DNA of 64,000 bases, from positions 124,001 through 188,000 of the forward strand of contig NZ_SMOD01000008.1 of NCBI RefSeq assembly GCF_004353905.1, written 5' to 3'. The notes beneath the pieces were generated by a model that searched no databases, was not told where the DNA came from, and was given only the letters and a program-made list of their open reading frames with translations. Source of the stretch: Paraburkholderia guartelaensis (GTDB lineage Bacteria > Pseudomonadota > Gammaproteobacteria > Burkholderiales > Burkholderiaceae). The position numbers and the translations under genes are program-made. Shown here piece after piece: positions 51,623 through 60,488 of the stretch. Each line of letters opens with the position of its first letter. Position 1 is the first letter of the stretch.

Positions 51623-52114
51623 TCATTCCAATGGGTCGGCGTGTTCGAGTTCGAGCAGCGCCGCCTTGCGATCCACGCCGCCTGCGTAGCCAGTCAGCGC
51701 GCCGTTCGTCGCGACGACACGGTGGCACGGAACGATCACGGAAACGGGGTTGCGGCCAACCGCGCTTCCCACAGCGCGTGCGTGCCCCGAGTCGAGGCGC
51801 AAGCGCCTCGCGACCTCCGCATAGGAGATCACGCGTCCATACGGAATCGCTTCAAGCTCTTTCCAGACCCGCCGCTGAAACGGCGTGCCGCGCAACGCAA
51901 TGGGAAGCCCGAAGTCCTGTCTTTCGCCGGCAAAGAACTGCGTGATTTGCCGCTGTGCGTAAAGCGCGAGTGGCGGCGCTCCGGCTCCAATGCGCGTAAG
52001 CGACATCTGCGGGAAGTACTTTTGGCCCACGAAAAAGAGGCCGGTCAGGAAATCGTCTTCTACGCGCAGCGCGATATCCCCCAGTGGACTGGGAATCAGA
52101 TAGCCAGGTGTCAT
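51623..52114 (-). CDS. ogt: Methylated-DNA-[protein]-cysteine S-methyltransferase
   Basis: The 163-residue protein removes methyl groups from O6-methylguanine by suicide transfer to Cys130 in the VIVPCHRVV motif. The helix-turn-helix GTPFQRRVWKELEAIPYGRV and the ISYAEVARRL region are typical of Ogt/MGMT. The ATG at 52114 overlaps the stop of the upstream Ada-AlkA gene (ATGA), so the two repair genes are coupled. The DNA-binding and methyl-acceptor functions of a full Ada protein are thus divided between these two genes. Confidence 0.95.
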   Translation of the reverse strand: MTPGYLIPSPLGDIALRVEDDFLTGLFFVGQKYFPQMSLTRIGAGAPPLALYAQRQITQFFAGERQDFGLPIALRGTPFQRRVWKELEAIPYGRVISYAEVARRLRLDSGHARAVGSAVGRNPVSVIVPCHRVVATNGALTGYAGGVDRKAALLELEHADPLE

Positions 52115-53559
52115 TTGAGTTGGCCCTCGAGTTGGCTCCACATGTGGAGGGTTGCATAGGCGCGCCACGGTTCCCATTGTTCGGCACGGCGGCCGAGTGC
52201 GGATGCGCTTGCGTAGCCCAGTTGCCTGTTCAGCTTCAGGTCAGAGGGCGGAAAGGCATTCGGCCACGCGAGCGCGCGCATGGCGATGTATTGCACGGCC
52301 CATTCGCTTATGCCGTGAATGTTCCGCAGTGCGTGGAGCGTTTCTTCCAGTGGCGCGGCGGGTTCGAGCCTCACGCGCCCCGACGACACGTCGCTTGCGA
52401 GCGCAACGATCGCCTCTGCACGCTTGCGCGTCATCCCCGTATCTTCGAGTGCGGAGACTGGCTCGCGTGCGAGCATGGCCGCGGAAGGAAAGACGCGGGT
52501 CAACGCCTGCGGCGCGTTGATCCGCGTGCCAAAGCGCTCAGCAATGCGTGCAAGAATCCTTTGCGTGCTCGTCGATTGCGGCGATTGCCCGGCCAGGGCG
52601 CACACCGCGATCTCGAAGCCGTCCATGGCGCCAGGGACGCGCATGCCCGGCAAGCCGGCCGCGAGATCGCCGAGATGCGGATCGATCAGATCGGGGCGCG
52701 AGTCCAGATCGAATAGACGCCTGACGCGCGGCAGAAGTTGCCCCACCGCGGGCATGAGCGACATCGGCAAAGTCACTTCGAGCGCGTACCGCTGCGGCGT
52801 GTGCCGTACGCTGATCCAGCCGTGGATGTCGCCGCCTTTGTGGCTCAACGCGAGGGTTCGTGTATAGATCTCGTCGCCGATATGCTCGACGCCGGCTATC
52901 TGCCTGCGTGCGAGGAACGCGAGAATGCCGGACCAGCAAAACGGCGGCCGGTAGCCCAGCGGAAATGTCACGTTTTCTGCACGCGGCGCGTTGGGTGCAT
53001 TGGTTTCTTTCCGGAACCGCAGTGGGTTCAAGCCGTATTGCTTCAGAAAAAGGTCGTTGAACCGCCGCACGCTGCCGAATCCCGCCGCGAGCGCAACGGC
53101 GTTCACGGGCAAGCGGGTATCGGTCAGCAGCCGCTTGGCCATCAGCAGCCGTTGGGTTTGAGCGAACTCCATCGGCGACACGCCGAATTGCGCGTCGAAG
53201 ATCCTTCGCAGGTGCCGGTCGGTCACGCCCACGCGTGCGGCCAGGGCCGCCAGGCTGCCGGCGTTGAGGAAACCCTCCTCGATCAGCGACGCGGCGGCGT
53301 AAGCGAGCCTGCTCGAGACGTCCAGCAGGCCGTTACCCGGGGCCAGTTCAGGGCGGCAGCGCAGACAGGGACGAAAGCCCGCGCGTTCAGCCGCTGCGGC
53401 GTTGGCGAAAAAGTGGCAGTTCTGGCGCTGCGGCGTGCGGACCGGGCAGACCGGGCGGCAGTAAATTCCCGTGGACGACACGCCGACGAAAAACCAGCCG
53501 TCGAAACGGCGGTCTTTCGAGAGCATGGTCTGGTAGCAGGTGTCGGGATCGAGGCGCAT
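52111..53559 (-). CDS. alkA: Ada-AlkA fusion: regulator domain plus 3-methyladenine DNA glycosylase
   Basis: The 482-residue protein joins three parts. An Ada zinc domain (residues 1-75) has Cys pairs in GIYCRPVCPVR and FRPCLRCRPE; the first Cys takes methyl groups from phosphotriesters. An AraC-type HTH (about 90-185) contains GVTDRHLRRIFDAQFGVSPM and LAAGFGSVRRFNDLFLKQYG. The rest is an AlkA glycosylase (about 200-482) with an HhH-GPD region; the catalytic Asp is probably in FPPSDLKL. It should both sense alkylation and excise alkylated bases. It precedes ogt in the same operon. Confidence 0.93.
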   Translation of the reverse strand: MRLDPDTCYQTMLSKDRRFDGWFFVGVSSTGIYCRPVCPVRTPQRQNCHFFANAAAAERAGFRPCLRCRPELAPGNGLLDVSSRLAYAAASLIEEGFLNAGSLAALAARVGVTDRHLRRIFDAQFGVSPMEFAQTQRLLMAKRLLTDTRLPVNAVALAAGFGSVRRFNDLFLKQYGLNPLRFRKETNAPNAPRAENVTFPLGYRPPFCWSGILAFLARRQIAGVEHIGDEIYTRTLALSHKGGDIHGWISVRHTPQRYALEVTLPMSLMPAVGQLLPRVRRLFDLDSRPDLIDPHLGDLAAGLPGMRVPGAMDGFEIAVCALAGQSPQSTSTQRILARIAERFGTRINAPQALTRVFPSAAMLAREPVSALEDTGMTRKRAEAIVALASDVSSGRVRLEPAAPLEETLHALRNIHGISEWAVQYIAMRALAWPNAFPPSDLKLNRQLGYASASALGRRAEQWEPWRAYATLHMWSQLEGQLK

Positions 53560-53769
53560 GTCGAGACTGTAAAACAGATTCAGGGAGGATTCTGGCCAGA
53601 TTCGGACATGAGTATTCGAGCCCCGAGTGCCGGTCTGCGACTTGTGCCGCCGTATGCCTTAACAGCGCCTTTATGACTCGAACGGATAAACGTATCGGAT
53701 TTGCTTCGTTGTCAGCCGGCAGGCGGATCACGTAGATTGAAGCTATTGCTTACCTGAAAGGCTTGCTGC

Positions 53770-54669
53770 GTGATTACCACCGCCACATTCATCGCTCCTG
53801 CCGCATCGAGCGCAACGCAACGCTTCGACATTCTTCCCTTGAGTGCGCCGCTCGGCGCGGAAGTGGTTGGCCTCGATCTGGCGAAGCCGCTGTCGCGCGA
53901 CGATTTCGCGCGTATTCATCGCGCGCACCTCGATCACCACGTGCTGGTGTTTCGCGACCAACGCATTACGCCGGAGCAGCAGGTCGAATTCAGCCGCCGC
54001 TTCGGGCCGCTGCAGATCCACGTGCTGCATCAATTCGCACTGGCGGGGTACCCAGAGGTGCTGATCGTCTCGAACGTCATGGAAAACGGCAAGCCCATTG
54101 GTCTCGGCGACGCGGGACACTTCTGGCATTCCGATCTTTCGTACAAGGAGAAGCCGAGCCTCGGTTCGCTGCTGCACGCGCAGGAGTTGCCCGCAGAGGG
54201 CGGCGACACGCTGTTCGCCAACATGCATCTGGCATGGGACACGCTGCCCGCGCATTTGCGCAGCGCCGTGGAGGGGCGCCGTGCCGAGCATACCTATCTC
54301 GCGCGCTATGCGGAACTCCAGGCGCGCAGCCCGTGGCGGCCGAATCTAACGGCGGAGCAGATCGCGCAGGTGAAGCCGGTGGTGCATCCCGTGGTGCGCA
54401 CGCACCCGGAAACGGGCCGCAAGGCGCTGTTCGTGAGCGAGCACTTCACGACCCGCATCGTCGATCTGCCCGAGGACGAAAGCCGCGCGCTGCTCGACGC
54501 GCTGTTCGCGCACAGCGTGCTCGAGGAGCATTGCTACCGCCACGAATGGCGCGAGCACGATCTCGTGTTCTGGGACAACCGCTCGCTCATGCATCTCGCG
54601 GCGGGCACGCCAGATCATCTGCGCCGTAAGCTCTATCGCACCACCATCGAAGGCGACACGCCGTTTTGA
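53770..54669 (+). CDS. TauD/TfdA-family alpha-ketoglutarate-dependent dioxygenase
   Basis: The 299-residue enzyme has the iron ligands of the family: His-x-Asp in HFWHSDLSY and the distal His in NRSLMHLA. The ketoglutarate-binding Arg region follows near the C-terminus (LRRKLYRTTIEG). Relatives release sulfite from taurine or cleave 2,4-D and other ethers. It starts at GTG; no strong Shine-Dalgarno is present. The ABC transporter genes follow after about 60 bases, so it likely acts on the imported compound, possibly a sulfonate. This substrate is inference. Confidence 0.92.
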   Translation: MITTATFIAPAASSATQRFDILPLSAPLGAEVVGLDLAKPLSRDDFARIHRAHLDHHVLVFRDQRITPEQQVEFSRRFGPLQIHVLHQFALAGYPEVLIVSNVMENGKPIGLGDAGHFWHSDLSYKEKPSLGSLLHAQELPAEGGDTLFANMHLAWDTLPAHLRSAVEGRRAEHTYLARYAELQARSPWRPNLTAEQIAQVKPVVHPVVRTHPETGRKALFVSEHFTTRIVDLPEDESRALLDALFAHSVLEEHCYRHEWREHDLVFWDNRSLMHLAAGTPDHLRRKLYRTTIEGDTPF

Positions 54670-54732
54670 TGCGCGCCGCGAGGCGTTTTTTCTCGCGGTC
54701 GGTATTACATAGAATAAAAAGGAATCCATAGT

Positions 54733-55788
54733 ATGTCGCTTTCTATCGGTAATGCACTTGCGAAGCGTGTAAACGTATGGCGCCGTGCGGGCGCGGCGTC
54801 GCTCGCCATTGCGCTTGGTTCGCTTGGACTGGGCGTGCCCGCATCGGCGCGCGCAGAAGGGCAGATCCGCATTGCGGAGCAGTTCGGTGTCGTGTATCTG
54901 ATGCTCAACGTCGCGCGCGACCAGCATTTCATCGAGCAGGAGGGGCGCAAGGCCGGGGTGGATATCAAGGTCGACTGGCTGCGTCTTTCTGGCGGCGCGG
55001 CCGTAAACGACGCGCTGCTTTCCGGCGCGGTGGACGTAGCCGGCGCGGGCGTGGGACCGCTGCTGACGGTGTGGGACCGCACGCATGGCAGGCAGAATGT
55101 GAAAGGCGTGGCATCGCTTGGCAACCTGCCGTATTACCTCGTGAGCACGGATCCGAACGTCAAGACGATTGGCGACTTCACGAGCAAGGACCGCATTGCC
55201 GTGCCGGCCGTGGGTGTTTCCGTGCAGTCGCGCGTGCTGCAATACGCGGCGGCGAAGCAGTGGGGCGAGAAGCAGTTCGACCGCCTCGATCCCTACAGCC
55301 AGGCCATTCCGCACCCGGACGCGACGGCCGCGATCATCGCTAACAGCAGTGTGATCACGGCGCATTTCGGCAATCCGCCGTTCCAGCAGCAGGAGCTGGC
55401 TGCCAACCCGAAGGCTCATATTGTGCTCAACTCGTACGACGTGCTGGGCGGACCGAGTTCGGCCACGGTGCTTTACGCCACGCAGAAGTTCCGCGACGAG
55501 AACCCGAAAACGTATCGCGCATTCGTGGCGGCGCTCGCCGATGCAGCGAACTTCATCGCAGCGCACCCCGAGCAGGCCGCGGATATTTATATCCGCGTGA
55601 ACGACTCGAAGATCGACCGCAATCTGCTCCTGAAGATCCTGCGGGATCCACAGGTGCAGTTCAAGACCGCGCCGCAGAATACGCTCGCGCTCGCGCAATT
55701 CATGTATCGCGTCGGCGCGATCCGCAACGAGCCGAAGTCGTGGCGCGATTATTTCTTCGACGATCCGGCGGTTGCCAACGGCAGTTGA
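54733..55788 (+). CDS. Periplasmic binding protein of a NitT/TauT-type ABC transporter
   Basis: The 351-residue precursor has a long signal peptide (RAGAASLAIALGSLGLGVPA, cleavage near ARA-EG) and an NMT1/SsuA-like binding fold: IRIAEQFGVVYLMLNVARDQ, then LSGGAAVNDALLSGAVDVAG and the VLGGPSSATVLYATQKF hinge region. It is the capture component for the ATPase and permease downstream. The nearby dioxygenase suggests a sulfonate such as taurine, but nitrate-like or other ligands cannot be excluded. Confidence 0.92.
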   Translation: MSLSIGNALAKRVNVWRRAGAASLAIALGSLGLGVPASARAEGQIRIAEQFGVVYLMLNVARDQHFIEQEGRKAGVDIKVDWLRLSGGAAVNDALLSGAVDVAGAGVGPLLTVWDRTHGRQNVKGVASLGNLPYYLVSTDPNVKTIGDFTSKDRIAVPAVGVSVQSRVLQYAAAKQWGEKQFDRLDPYSQAIPHPDATAAIIANSSVITAHFGNPPFQQQELAANPKAHIVLNSYDVLGGPSSATVLYATQKFRDENPKTYRAFVAALADAANFIAAHPEQAADIYIRVNDSKIDRNLLLKILRDPQVQFKTAPQNTLALAQFMYRVGAIRNEPKSWRDYFFDDPAVANGS

Positions 55789-55922
55789 GCAAGCACGGCA
55801 TCTGCGCCAGAAAGCGGGCCCAGTTCGGGCCCGTTTGCACTGGTGGCGGACATCCAGTGCTTATACGCAGGCCTGGTTTGAATATGCCGATTCATTGGTT
55901 GGGTAGCGCGCCGGGTGCCCGT

Positions 55923-56876
55923 ATGTTGACGTTTTATCCGCTGGATTTGCGAAAAGTGAACGTCACCACCACCAGATTCTGGGAGCGCGCTCCCGCAGTG
56001 CGCCGCGAAGCGGGCGCGGCGGAACGCGTTGTTGTGAGCGAGCGGCCTGCGCATACCGAACACACCATCGAGGCGGGGCGACACAGCGAGCGCCTGCTTG
56101 CCATCGAGAACGTCAGCCTCGAATACCGCAGCCGCGAGCGCATCGTACGCGCCACGCAGGACGTGAGCTTCGATGTCTACGGCGCCGATCGCTTCGTCCT
56201 GCTCGGGCCTTCGGGCTGCGGCAAGTCCACTTTGCTCAAGGCGATTGCGGGCTTTGTCGAGCCAGTGTCGGGGTCGATCTCGCTGGCGGGCGAACCGGTG
56301 CGCGGACCGGGTGCGGACCGCGTGGTGGTGTTCCAGGAGTTCGACCAGTTGCCGCCCTGGAAAACCGTGGCCGAGAACGTGGCGTTTCCGTTGCGCGTGG
56401 CGCGCAAACTGCCGCGTGCCGAAGCGCGCGAACGTGCGCTCCATTATCTCGACAAGGTAGGACTCGCCGCGTTCGCCGATGCGTATCCGCACACGCTTTC
56501 GGGCGGCATGAAGCAGCGCGTGGCGATAGCGCGAGCGCTCGCCATGCAGCCGCGCGTGTTGCTCATGGACGAACCCTTCGCCGCGCTCGACGCACTCACG
56601 CGCCGCAAGATGCAGGAAGAACTGCTGCGCCTTTGGGACGACGCGCGCTTCACGCTGCTGTTCGTCACGCATTCGATCGAGGAAGCGCTCGTGGTCGGCA
56701 ACCGCATCCTGCTGCTCTCGCCGCATCCGGGACGCGTGCGCGCGGAGGTGAACAGCCATGCGTATTCGCATGCGAGCATGGGTGGCGTGGACTTTCGCGA
56801 GAGTGTGGCGCGCATTCATCGCCTGTTGTTCGATACCGATACCGAAACCGAAGCCGTGAAGGAGGCCAGCCGATGA
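55923..56876 (+). CDS. ABC transporter ATPase (NitT/TauT type)
   Basis: The ATPase has Walker A GPSGCGKST, Q-loop at VFQEFDQLPPWKTVAENV, signature LSGGMKQRVAIARA, Walker B VLLMDEPFAALD and switch His in FVTHSIEEAL. The conserved domain starts about 60 residues into the protein, so the N-terminus is an unusual extension. The start is uncertain: ATGs at 55884 and 55923 both lack strong Shine-Dalgarno sequences; I give the shorter. The last codons overlap the permease start (ATGA). Confidence 0.9.
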   Translation: MLTFYPLDLRKVNVTTTRFWERAPAVRREAGAAERVVVSERPAHTEHTIEAGRHSERLLAIENVSLEYRSRERIVRATQDVSFDVYGADRFVLLGPSGCGKSTLLKAIAGFVEPVSGSISLAGEPVRGPGADRVVVFQEFDQLPPWKTVAENVAFPLRVARKLPRAEARERALHYLDKVGLAAFADAYPHTLSGGMKQRVAIARALAMQPRVLLMDEPFAALDALTRRKMQEELLRLWDDARFTLLFVTHSIEEALVVGNRILLLSPHPGRVRAEVNSHAYSHASMGGVDFRESVARIHRLLFDTDTETEAVKEASR

Positions 56877-57760
56877 GCACGCCACATCAGACGCTGCCGC
56901 CCTTGCCACCCGTGCGCGCGGAATACGAGCGGCCTTTGTTGCCGGTGCAGGCGGGCGCAGACTCCGCGCCCTTGCCGCTCGCGCGGCGGGTGCTCGATGC
57001 GGGCTGGTTTCGCCGCACGCTCATCGCGCTCGTGCTTATTGCGGGCTGGGAGATCACGGCGCGCGTGGTTGCGAACGATTTGCTCGTGCCGACGTTTGGT
57101 GCGACGCTTGCCGCGTTCGTGCAGGGCATTGCGAGCGGTGAATTGCTCGTGAAAACCGGCATTTCTATGTCGGTGCTGTTGCGCGGCTACGCTATCGGCG
57201 TGGTGCTCGCATTCGTGCTGACGTCGCTTGCGGTTTCTACGCGCGTGGGGCGCGATTTGCTTTCCATGCTGACGGCGATGTTCAATCCGCTGCCTTCGAT
57301 CGCACTGCTGCCTATTGCGTTGCTTTGGTTTGGGCTTGGCACCGGCAGCCTGTTGTTCGTGCTCGTGCATGCCGTGCTGTGGCCGCTCGCGCTCAATATG
57401 TACACGGGTTTTCTCGGCGTGCCGGCGACGCTGCGTATGGCGGGGCGCAACTACGGGTTGAGCGGGTTGCGTCAGGTCGTGTTGATACTCGTGCCTGCGG
57501 CGCTGCCCTCGATTATCGCGGGGTTGCGCGTGGGCTGGGCATTTGCATGGCGTACGCTGATCGCGGCGGAACTTGTGTTTGGGGCTAGCGCGGGGCAGGG
57601 GGGGCTTGGGTGGTATATCTTTCAGAACCGGAATGAGCTTTATACCGATCGTGTTTTTGCTGGGCTTGCTGCTGTGATCGTTATTGGGTTGCTCGTTGAG
57701 CATCTGGTTTTTGATACGCTCGAGCGGTTGACTGTGCGGCGTTGGGGAGTGCAGGGTTGA
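56873..57760 (+). CDS. ABC transporter permease (NitT/TauT type)
   Basis: The 295-residue inner-membrane protein has a Pro-rich N-terminal tail (about 1-45) and then six hydrophobic segments with the conserved AGRNYGLSGLRQVVLILVPA loop that contacts the ATPase. It starts inside the stop of the ATPase gene and has AAGGAGG upstream. Its last 150 bases have a marked excess of G and T on the coding strand compared with the rest of the gene. The inverted-repeat element follows. Confidence 0.92.
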   Translation: MSTPHQTLPPLPPVRAEYERPLLPVQAGADSAPLPLARRVLDAGWFRRTLIALVLIAGWEITARVVANDLLVPTFGATLAAFVQGIASGELLVKTGISMSVLLRGYAIGVVLAFVLTSLAVSTRVGRDLLSMLTAMFNPLPSIALLPIALLWFGLGTGSLLFVLVHAVLWPLALNMYTGFLGVPATLRMAGRNYGLSGLRQVVLILVPAALPSIIAGLRVGWAFAWRTLIAAELVFGASAGQGGLGWYIFQNRNELYTDRVFAGLAAVIVIGLLVEHLVFDTLERLTVRRWGVQG

Positions 57761-57804
57761 GGTTTTTGGCTCTGCGAGGCGTTTGATTATTGATTGGACG
57801 GGGG

Positions 57805-57885
57805 CTTTGGTTTTTTCTTGTTTTCGTGTCGGTCTGCACAGGGGCAACGCCTGCACACCGACGTGAAAACAAGGAAAGGCCAAAG
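57805..57885. repeat. Large inverted-repeat hairpin element
   Basis: Two 35-base arms (57805-57839 and 57851-57885) match at 28 of 35 positions around an 11-base loop (AGGGGCAACGC). The element sits between two converging genes. The start of the same sequence (GGGGCTTTGG followed by a TTTTCTTG tract) recurs at the right edge of the window. It resembles the intergenic hairpin repeats common in Burkholderia genomes and can terminate transcription from both sides. Confidence 0.75.
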
Positions 57886-57926
57886 CGCCAGGCGTCCCGC
57901 CCGAGGCGGCGCACAACACCAAACCC

Positions 57927-58907
57927 TCAACCAATCTCAACCACAATCTTGCTAGCCGCGCTGCCGTCGGCCACGGCCTCATAAGCCCGCTCGGTTTCAC
58001 CCAGCGTGAAGCGCCGAGAATCCACCCTCGCCTTAAGCTGCCCCGCCTCCGCAAGCCGCGTAGCCTCGCGAAGCATCTCACCGTGATGCCCACGGTTCTT
58101 CCCACTCAAAAGCGGGTAAAGCGTAAAAACCCCCGAATAACTCGCCTCACGAAATGATAGCGGCGCGAGGGCATGCGAGCCCCACCCGAGCGCGCTCACC
58201 ACGTGCCCAAAATGCTTGACCGCGGCAAACGAAGCATCGAGTGTCTTGCCGCCCACAGTGTCCACCACGAGATCGAATCCCTCACCCGCCGTGTGCGCCT
58301 GAACATACTGCTCCACACTCAGCGAGTTGTAATCGATAGGCGTCGCACCCAGTTGCGAAATCACTTCAGCGTTGCGCGCGCTACCCGTCGCGAAGACATT
58401 CGCGCCAAGCGCCCGCGCAATCTGCACGGCCACATGCCCGACGCCACCCGCGCCGCCCTGAACCAGCACGCTCCGCCCCGCCGCCAGGTGCGCGCGATCG
58501 ACGATGCCCGACCACGCGGTGATGAACGCGAGCGGCAGCGCGGCGGCTTCGCGCATCGAGAGATTCGCGGGCTTGCGCGCGAGGAGGTCCGCGTCGACGG
58601 CAGCGTACTCGGCCAGCGCGCCTTGAATGCCACCTACGCCGCCAGTCATGCCGTACACCTCGTCGCCGGCCGCAAAACGCGTGACGCCCGCGCCGACCGC
58701 TTCCACCACACCCGCCATGTCGATGCCGAGCACGAGTGGCAGCGGATGCTTCGCATGATCCGCCTTCCCCGCCCGAATCTTGACGTCGAGCGGATTGAGG
58801 CCCGCAGCATGAATGCGCACGAGCACCTGGCCCGTTTGCGGCTGCGGGCGATCGAGCGTAGCCAGTTCGAGCGGACCGTCGTACTGGCTGAGGACGAGTG
58901 CTTTCAT
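57927..58907 (-). CDS. Zinc-independent quinone oxidoreductase-like protein (MDR family)
   Basis: The 326-residue protein has an N-terminal GroES-like domain (VLVRIHAAGLNPLDVKIRAG) and an NADPH-binding domain with VLVQGGAGGVGHVAVQIARA. No zinc-ligand Cys cluster is present, so it belongs to the quinone oxidoreductase branch of the medium-chain family. It reduces quinones or activated alkenes with NADPH. It appears monocistronic and converges on the hairpin repeat. The last 100 bases show the same G/T-rich coding strand as the permease on the other side. Confidence 0.9.
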   Translation of the reverse strand: MKALVLSQYDGPLELATLDRPQPQTGQVLVRIHAAGLNPLDVKIRAGKADHAKHPLPLVLGIDMAGVVEAVGAGVTRFAAGDEVYGMTGGVGGIQGALAEYAAVDADLLARKPANLSMREAAALPLAFITAWSGIVDRAHLAAGRSVLVQGGAGGVGHVAVQIARALGANVFATGSARNAEVISQLGATPIDYNSLSVEQYVQAHTAGEGFDLVVDTVGGKTLDASFAAVKHFGHVVSALGWGSHALAPLSFREASYSGVFTLYPLLSGKNRGHHGEMLREATRLAEAGQLKARVDSRRFTLGETERAYEAVADGSAASKIVVEIG

Positions 58908-58959
58908 TGTTAGTGTGTGTGCCGTTGCGAATTGAACAGGATGGCCAGGCGAAATTCGC

Positions 58960-60357
58960 TTAGCCCTTGTGATTCAACTGCGAGGCGGCGTCGCGCAACG
59001 CCGTACGCAAGCCTTCCTCCACCACCGGGTGATAGAACGGCATCGCCACCATGTCGTCCACGCTCAGTCCCATCTGTACGCTCCACGCAAGCAGATGCCC
59101 GATATGTTCCGCCGCCGGCCCGAACCATTCCGCACCCACGAAGCGCCGTGTCGCGCGATCCACGTACACGTGGCCCAGACCGTGGTTCTTGAGCATCACG
59201 CGGCTGCGGCCCTGGTCCTCGAAGCTCACGGCGCCCGTCACAAAGCTGCCTTCCACCAGTTCCCGATGTGACTTGCCGATCATGGCGATCTGCGGATCGG
59301 AAAACACGATTGCAAGCGGTGCACGGCGCGCAACGGGTTCGACTTCGGGAAAGCGAGCCGCATTGCGGCCCGCGGCCCGGCCCTCGTCGGCGGCTTCGTG
59401 CAGCAGCGGCAGCACATCGTTCGCGTCGCCCGCTACAAACACCGGTGCCGTGCCGACTTGCAGCGTAGCCGGGTCGAAGCGCGGCACGCCTTGCGCGTCA
59501 AGTTCGAGCGAGGTGTTCGCAAGCCCGAGGGTCGCCACGTTGGGGTCCCGGCCCGTTGCCGCCAATACGTAATCAAACGTTGCTTCGGACTGCGTGCCAT
59601 CCGTACGGGCATAGCGCAGCGTCACGCCCGCATCGCTGCGCGTAGCCGATACGACACGTCCCTGCGTCTCGAACTGCATTTCTGCACCGAACACGCGGTG
59701 CGCTTCGCTGATCAGTCGCGGGTCCGTGAGCGGTCCCACGCTGCCATGCGAGCCGCCGTACAACGTGACCCGCACGCCGAGCCGCGCAAGCGCCTGGCCG
59801 AGTTCCAGACCGATCACGCCCGCACCGACCACCGCCACGCTGCGCGGCAAGTCTTCCCAGGCGAATACGTCGTCGTTCACGATCAGGCGGTCGCCGAGTC
59901 CGGCGAGCGACTCGGGTACCGTGGGCGTGGAGCCCGTAGCGATCACGACGCTCTTTGCGCGCACCTGCGTGTGCTCGCCAACCTGGAGCAGTCCGTCGTC
60001 GATGAAGCGGGCATGCCCGACGAGGCGGTCCGCTTCAGGCAGGGCGAGCGTGCTGTCCACGACGAAACCGACGAAGCGGTCCCGCTCGCTGCGCACACGC
60101 TCCATCACGGCCCGGCCGTCGATTTCCATGCCGAGCGGATTCACGCCGAAACGCGGCGCCATCGTCACCGCGTGCGCCGCCTCGGCCGCCGCGATCAGCA
60201 GCTTCGAGGGCATACAGCCCACGCGCGCGCACGTCGTGCCATAAGCGCCGCCTTCAATGATGATTGCGCTTGCACCTTCCGCCCTTGCGGCACGGTAAGC
60301 AGAAAGTCCGGCCGTGCCGGCGCCGATGATGGCGACATCCGTTCGCAGGGTTTGCAT
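58960..60357 (-). CDS. Flavin-dependent pyridine nucleotide-disulfide oxidoreductase (dihydrolipoyl-dehydrogenase type)
   Basis: The 465-residue protein has the FAD motif VAIIGAGTAGLSAYRAARAEG, the redox disulfide CARVGC (with MPSK after it), the NAD(P) motif VAVVGAGVIGLELGQALARL, the second FAD block VFVAGDAND and the C-terminal FYHPVVEEGL His-Glu pair. This is the class I disulfide reductase layout. It is not next to pyruvate or 2-oxoglutarate dehydrogenase genes, so a role as a special lipoamide, mercury or glutathione-type reductase is open. Confidence 0.92.
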   Translation of the reverse strand: MQTLRTDVAIIGAGTAGLSAYRAARAEGASAIIIEGGAYGTTCARVGCMPSKLLIAAAEAAHAVTMAPRFGVNPLGMEIDGRAVMERVRSERDRFVGFVVDSTLALPEADRLVGHARFIDDGLLQVGEHTQVRAKSVVIATGSTPTVPESLAGLGDRLIVNDDVFAWEDLPRSVAVVGAGVIGLELGQALARLGVRVTLYGGSHGSVGPLTDPRLISEAHRVFGAEMQFETQGRVVSATRSDAGVTLRYARTDGTQSEATFDYVLAATGRDPNVATLGLANTSLELDAQGVPRFDPATLQVGTAPVFVAGDANDVLPLLHEAADEGRAAGRNAARFPEVEPVARRAPLAIVFSDPQIAMIGKSHRELVEGSFVTGAVSFEDQGRSRVMLKNHGLGHVYVDRATRRFVGAEWFGPAAEHIGHLLAWSVQMGLSVDDMVAMPFYHPVVEEGLRTALRDAASQLNHKG

Positions 60358-60488
60358 CGTGTTTCCTTGAGGGGTTCATGCATTCGTTTCCATAACCCAG
60401 TCTAGGAGGTCCACGCGCGAGGGTGAATGTCGGCGCTGCTCAAGTTCATGCCCGATCGTCTCACGGGCGGCGGGGCATGCGCCGCCGA

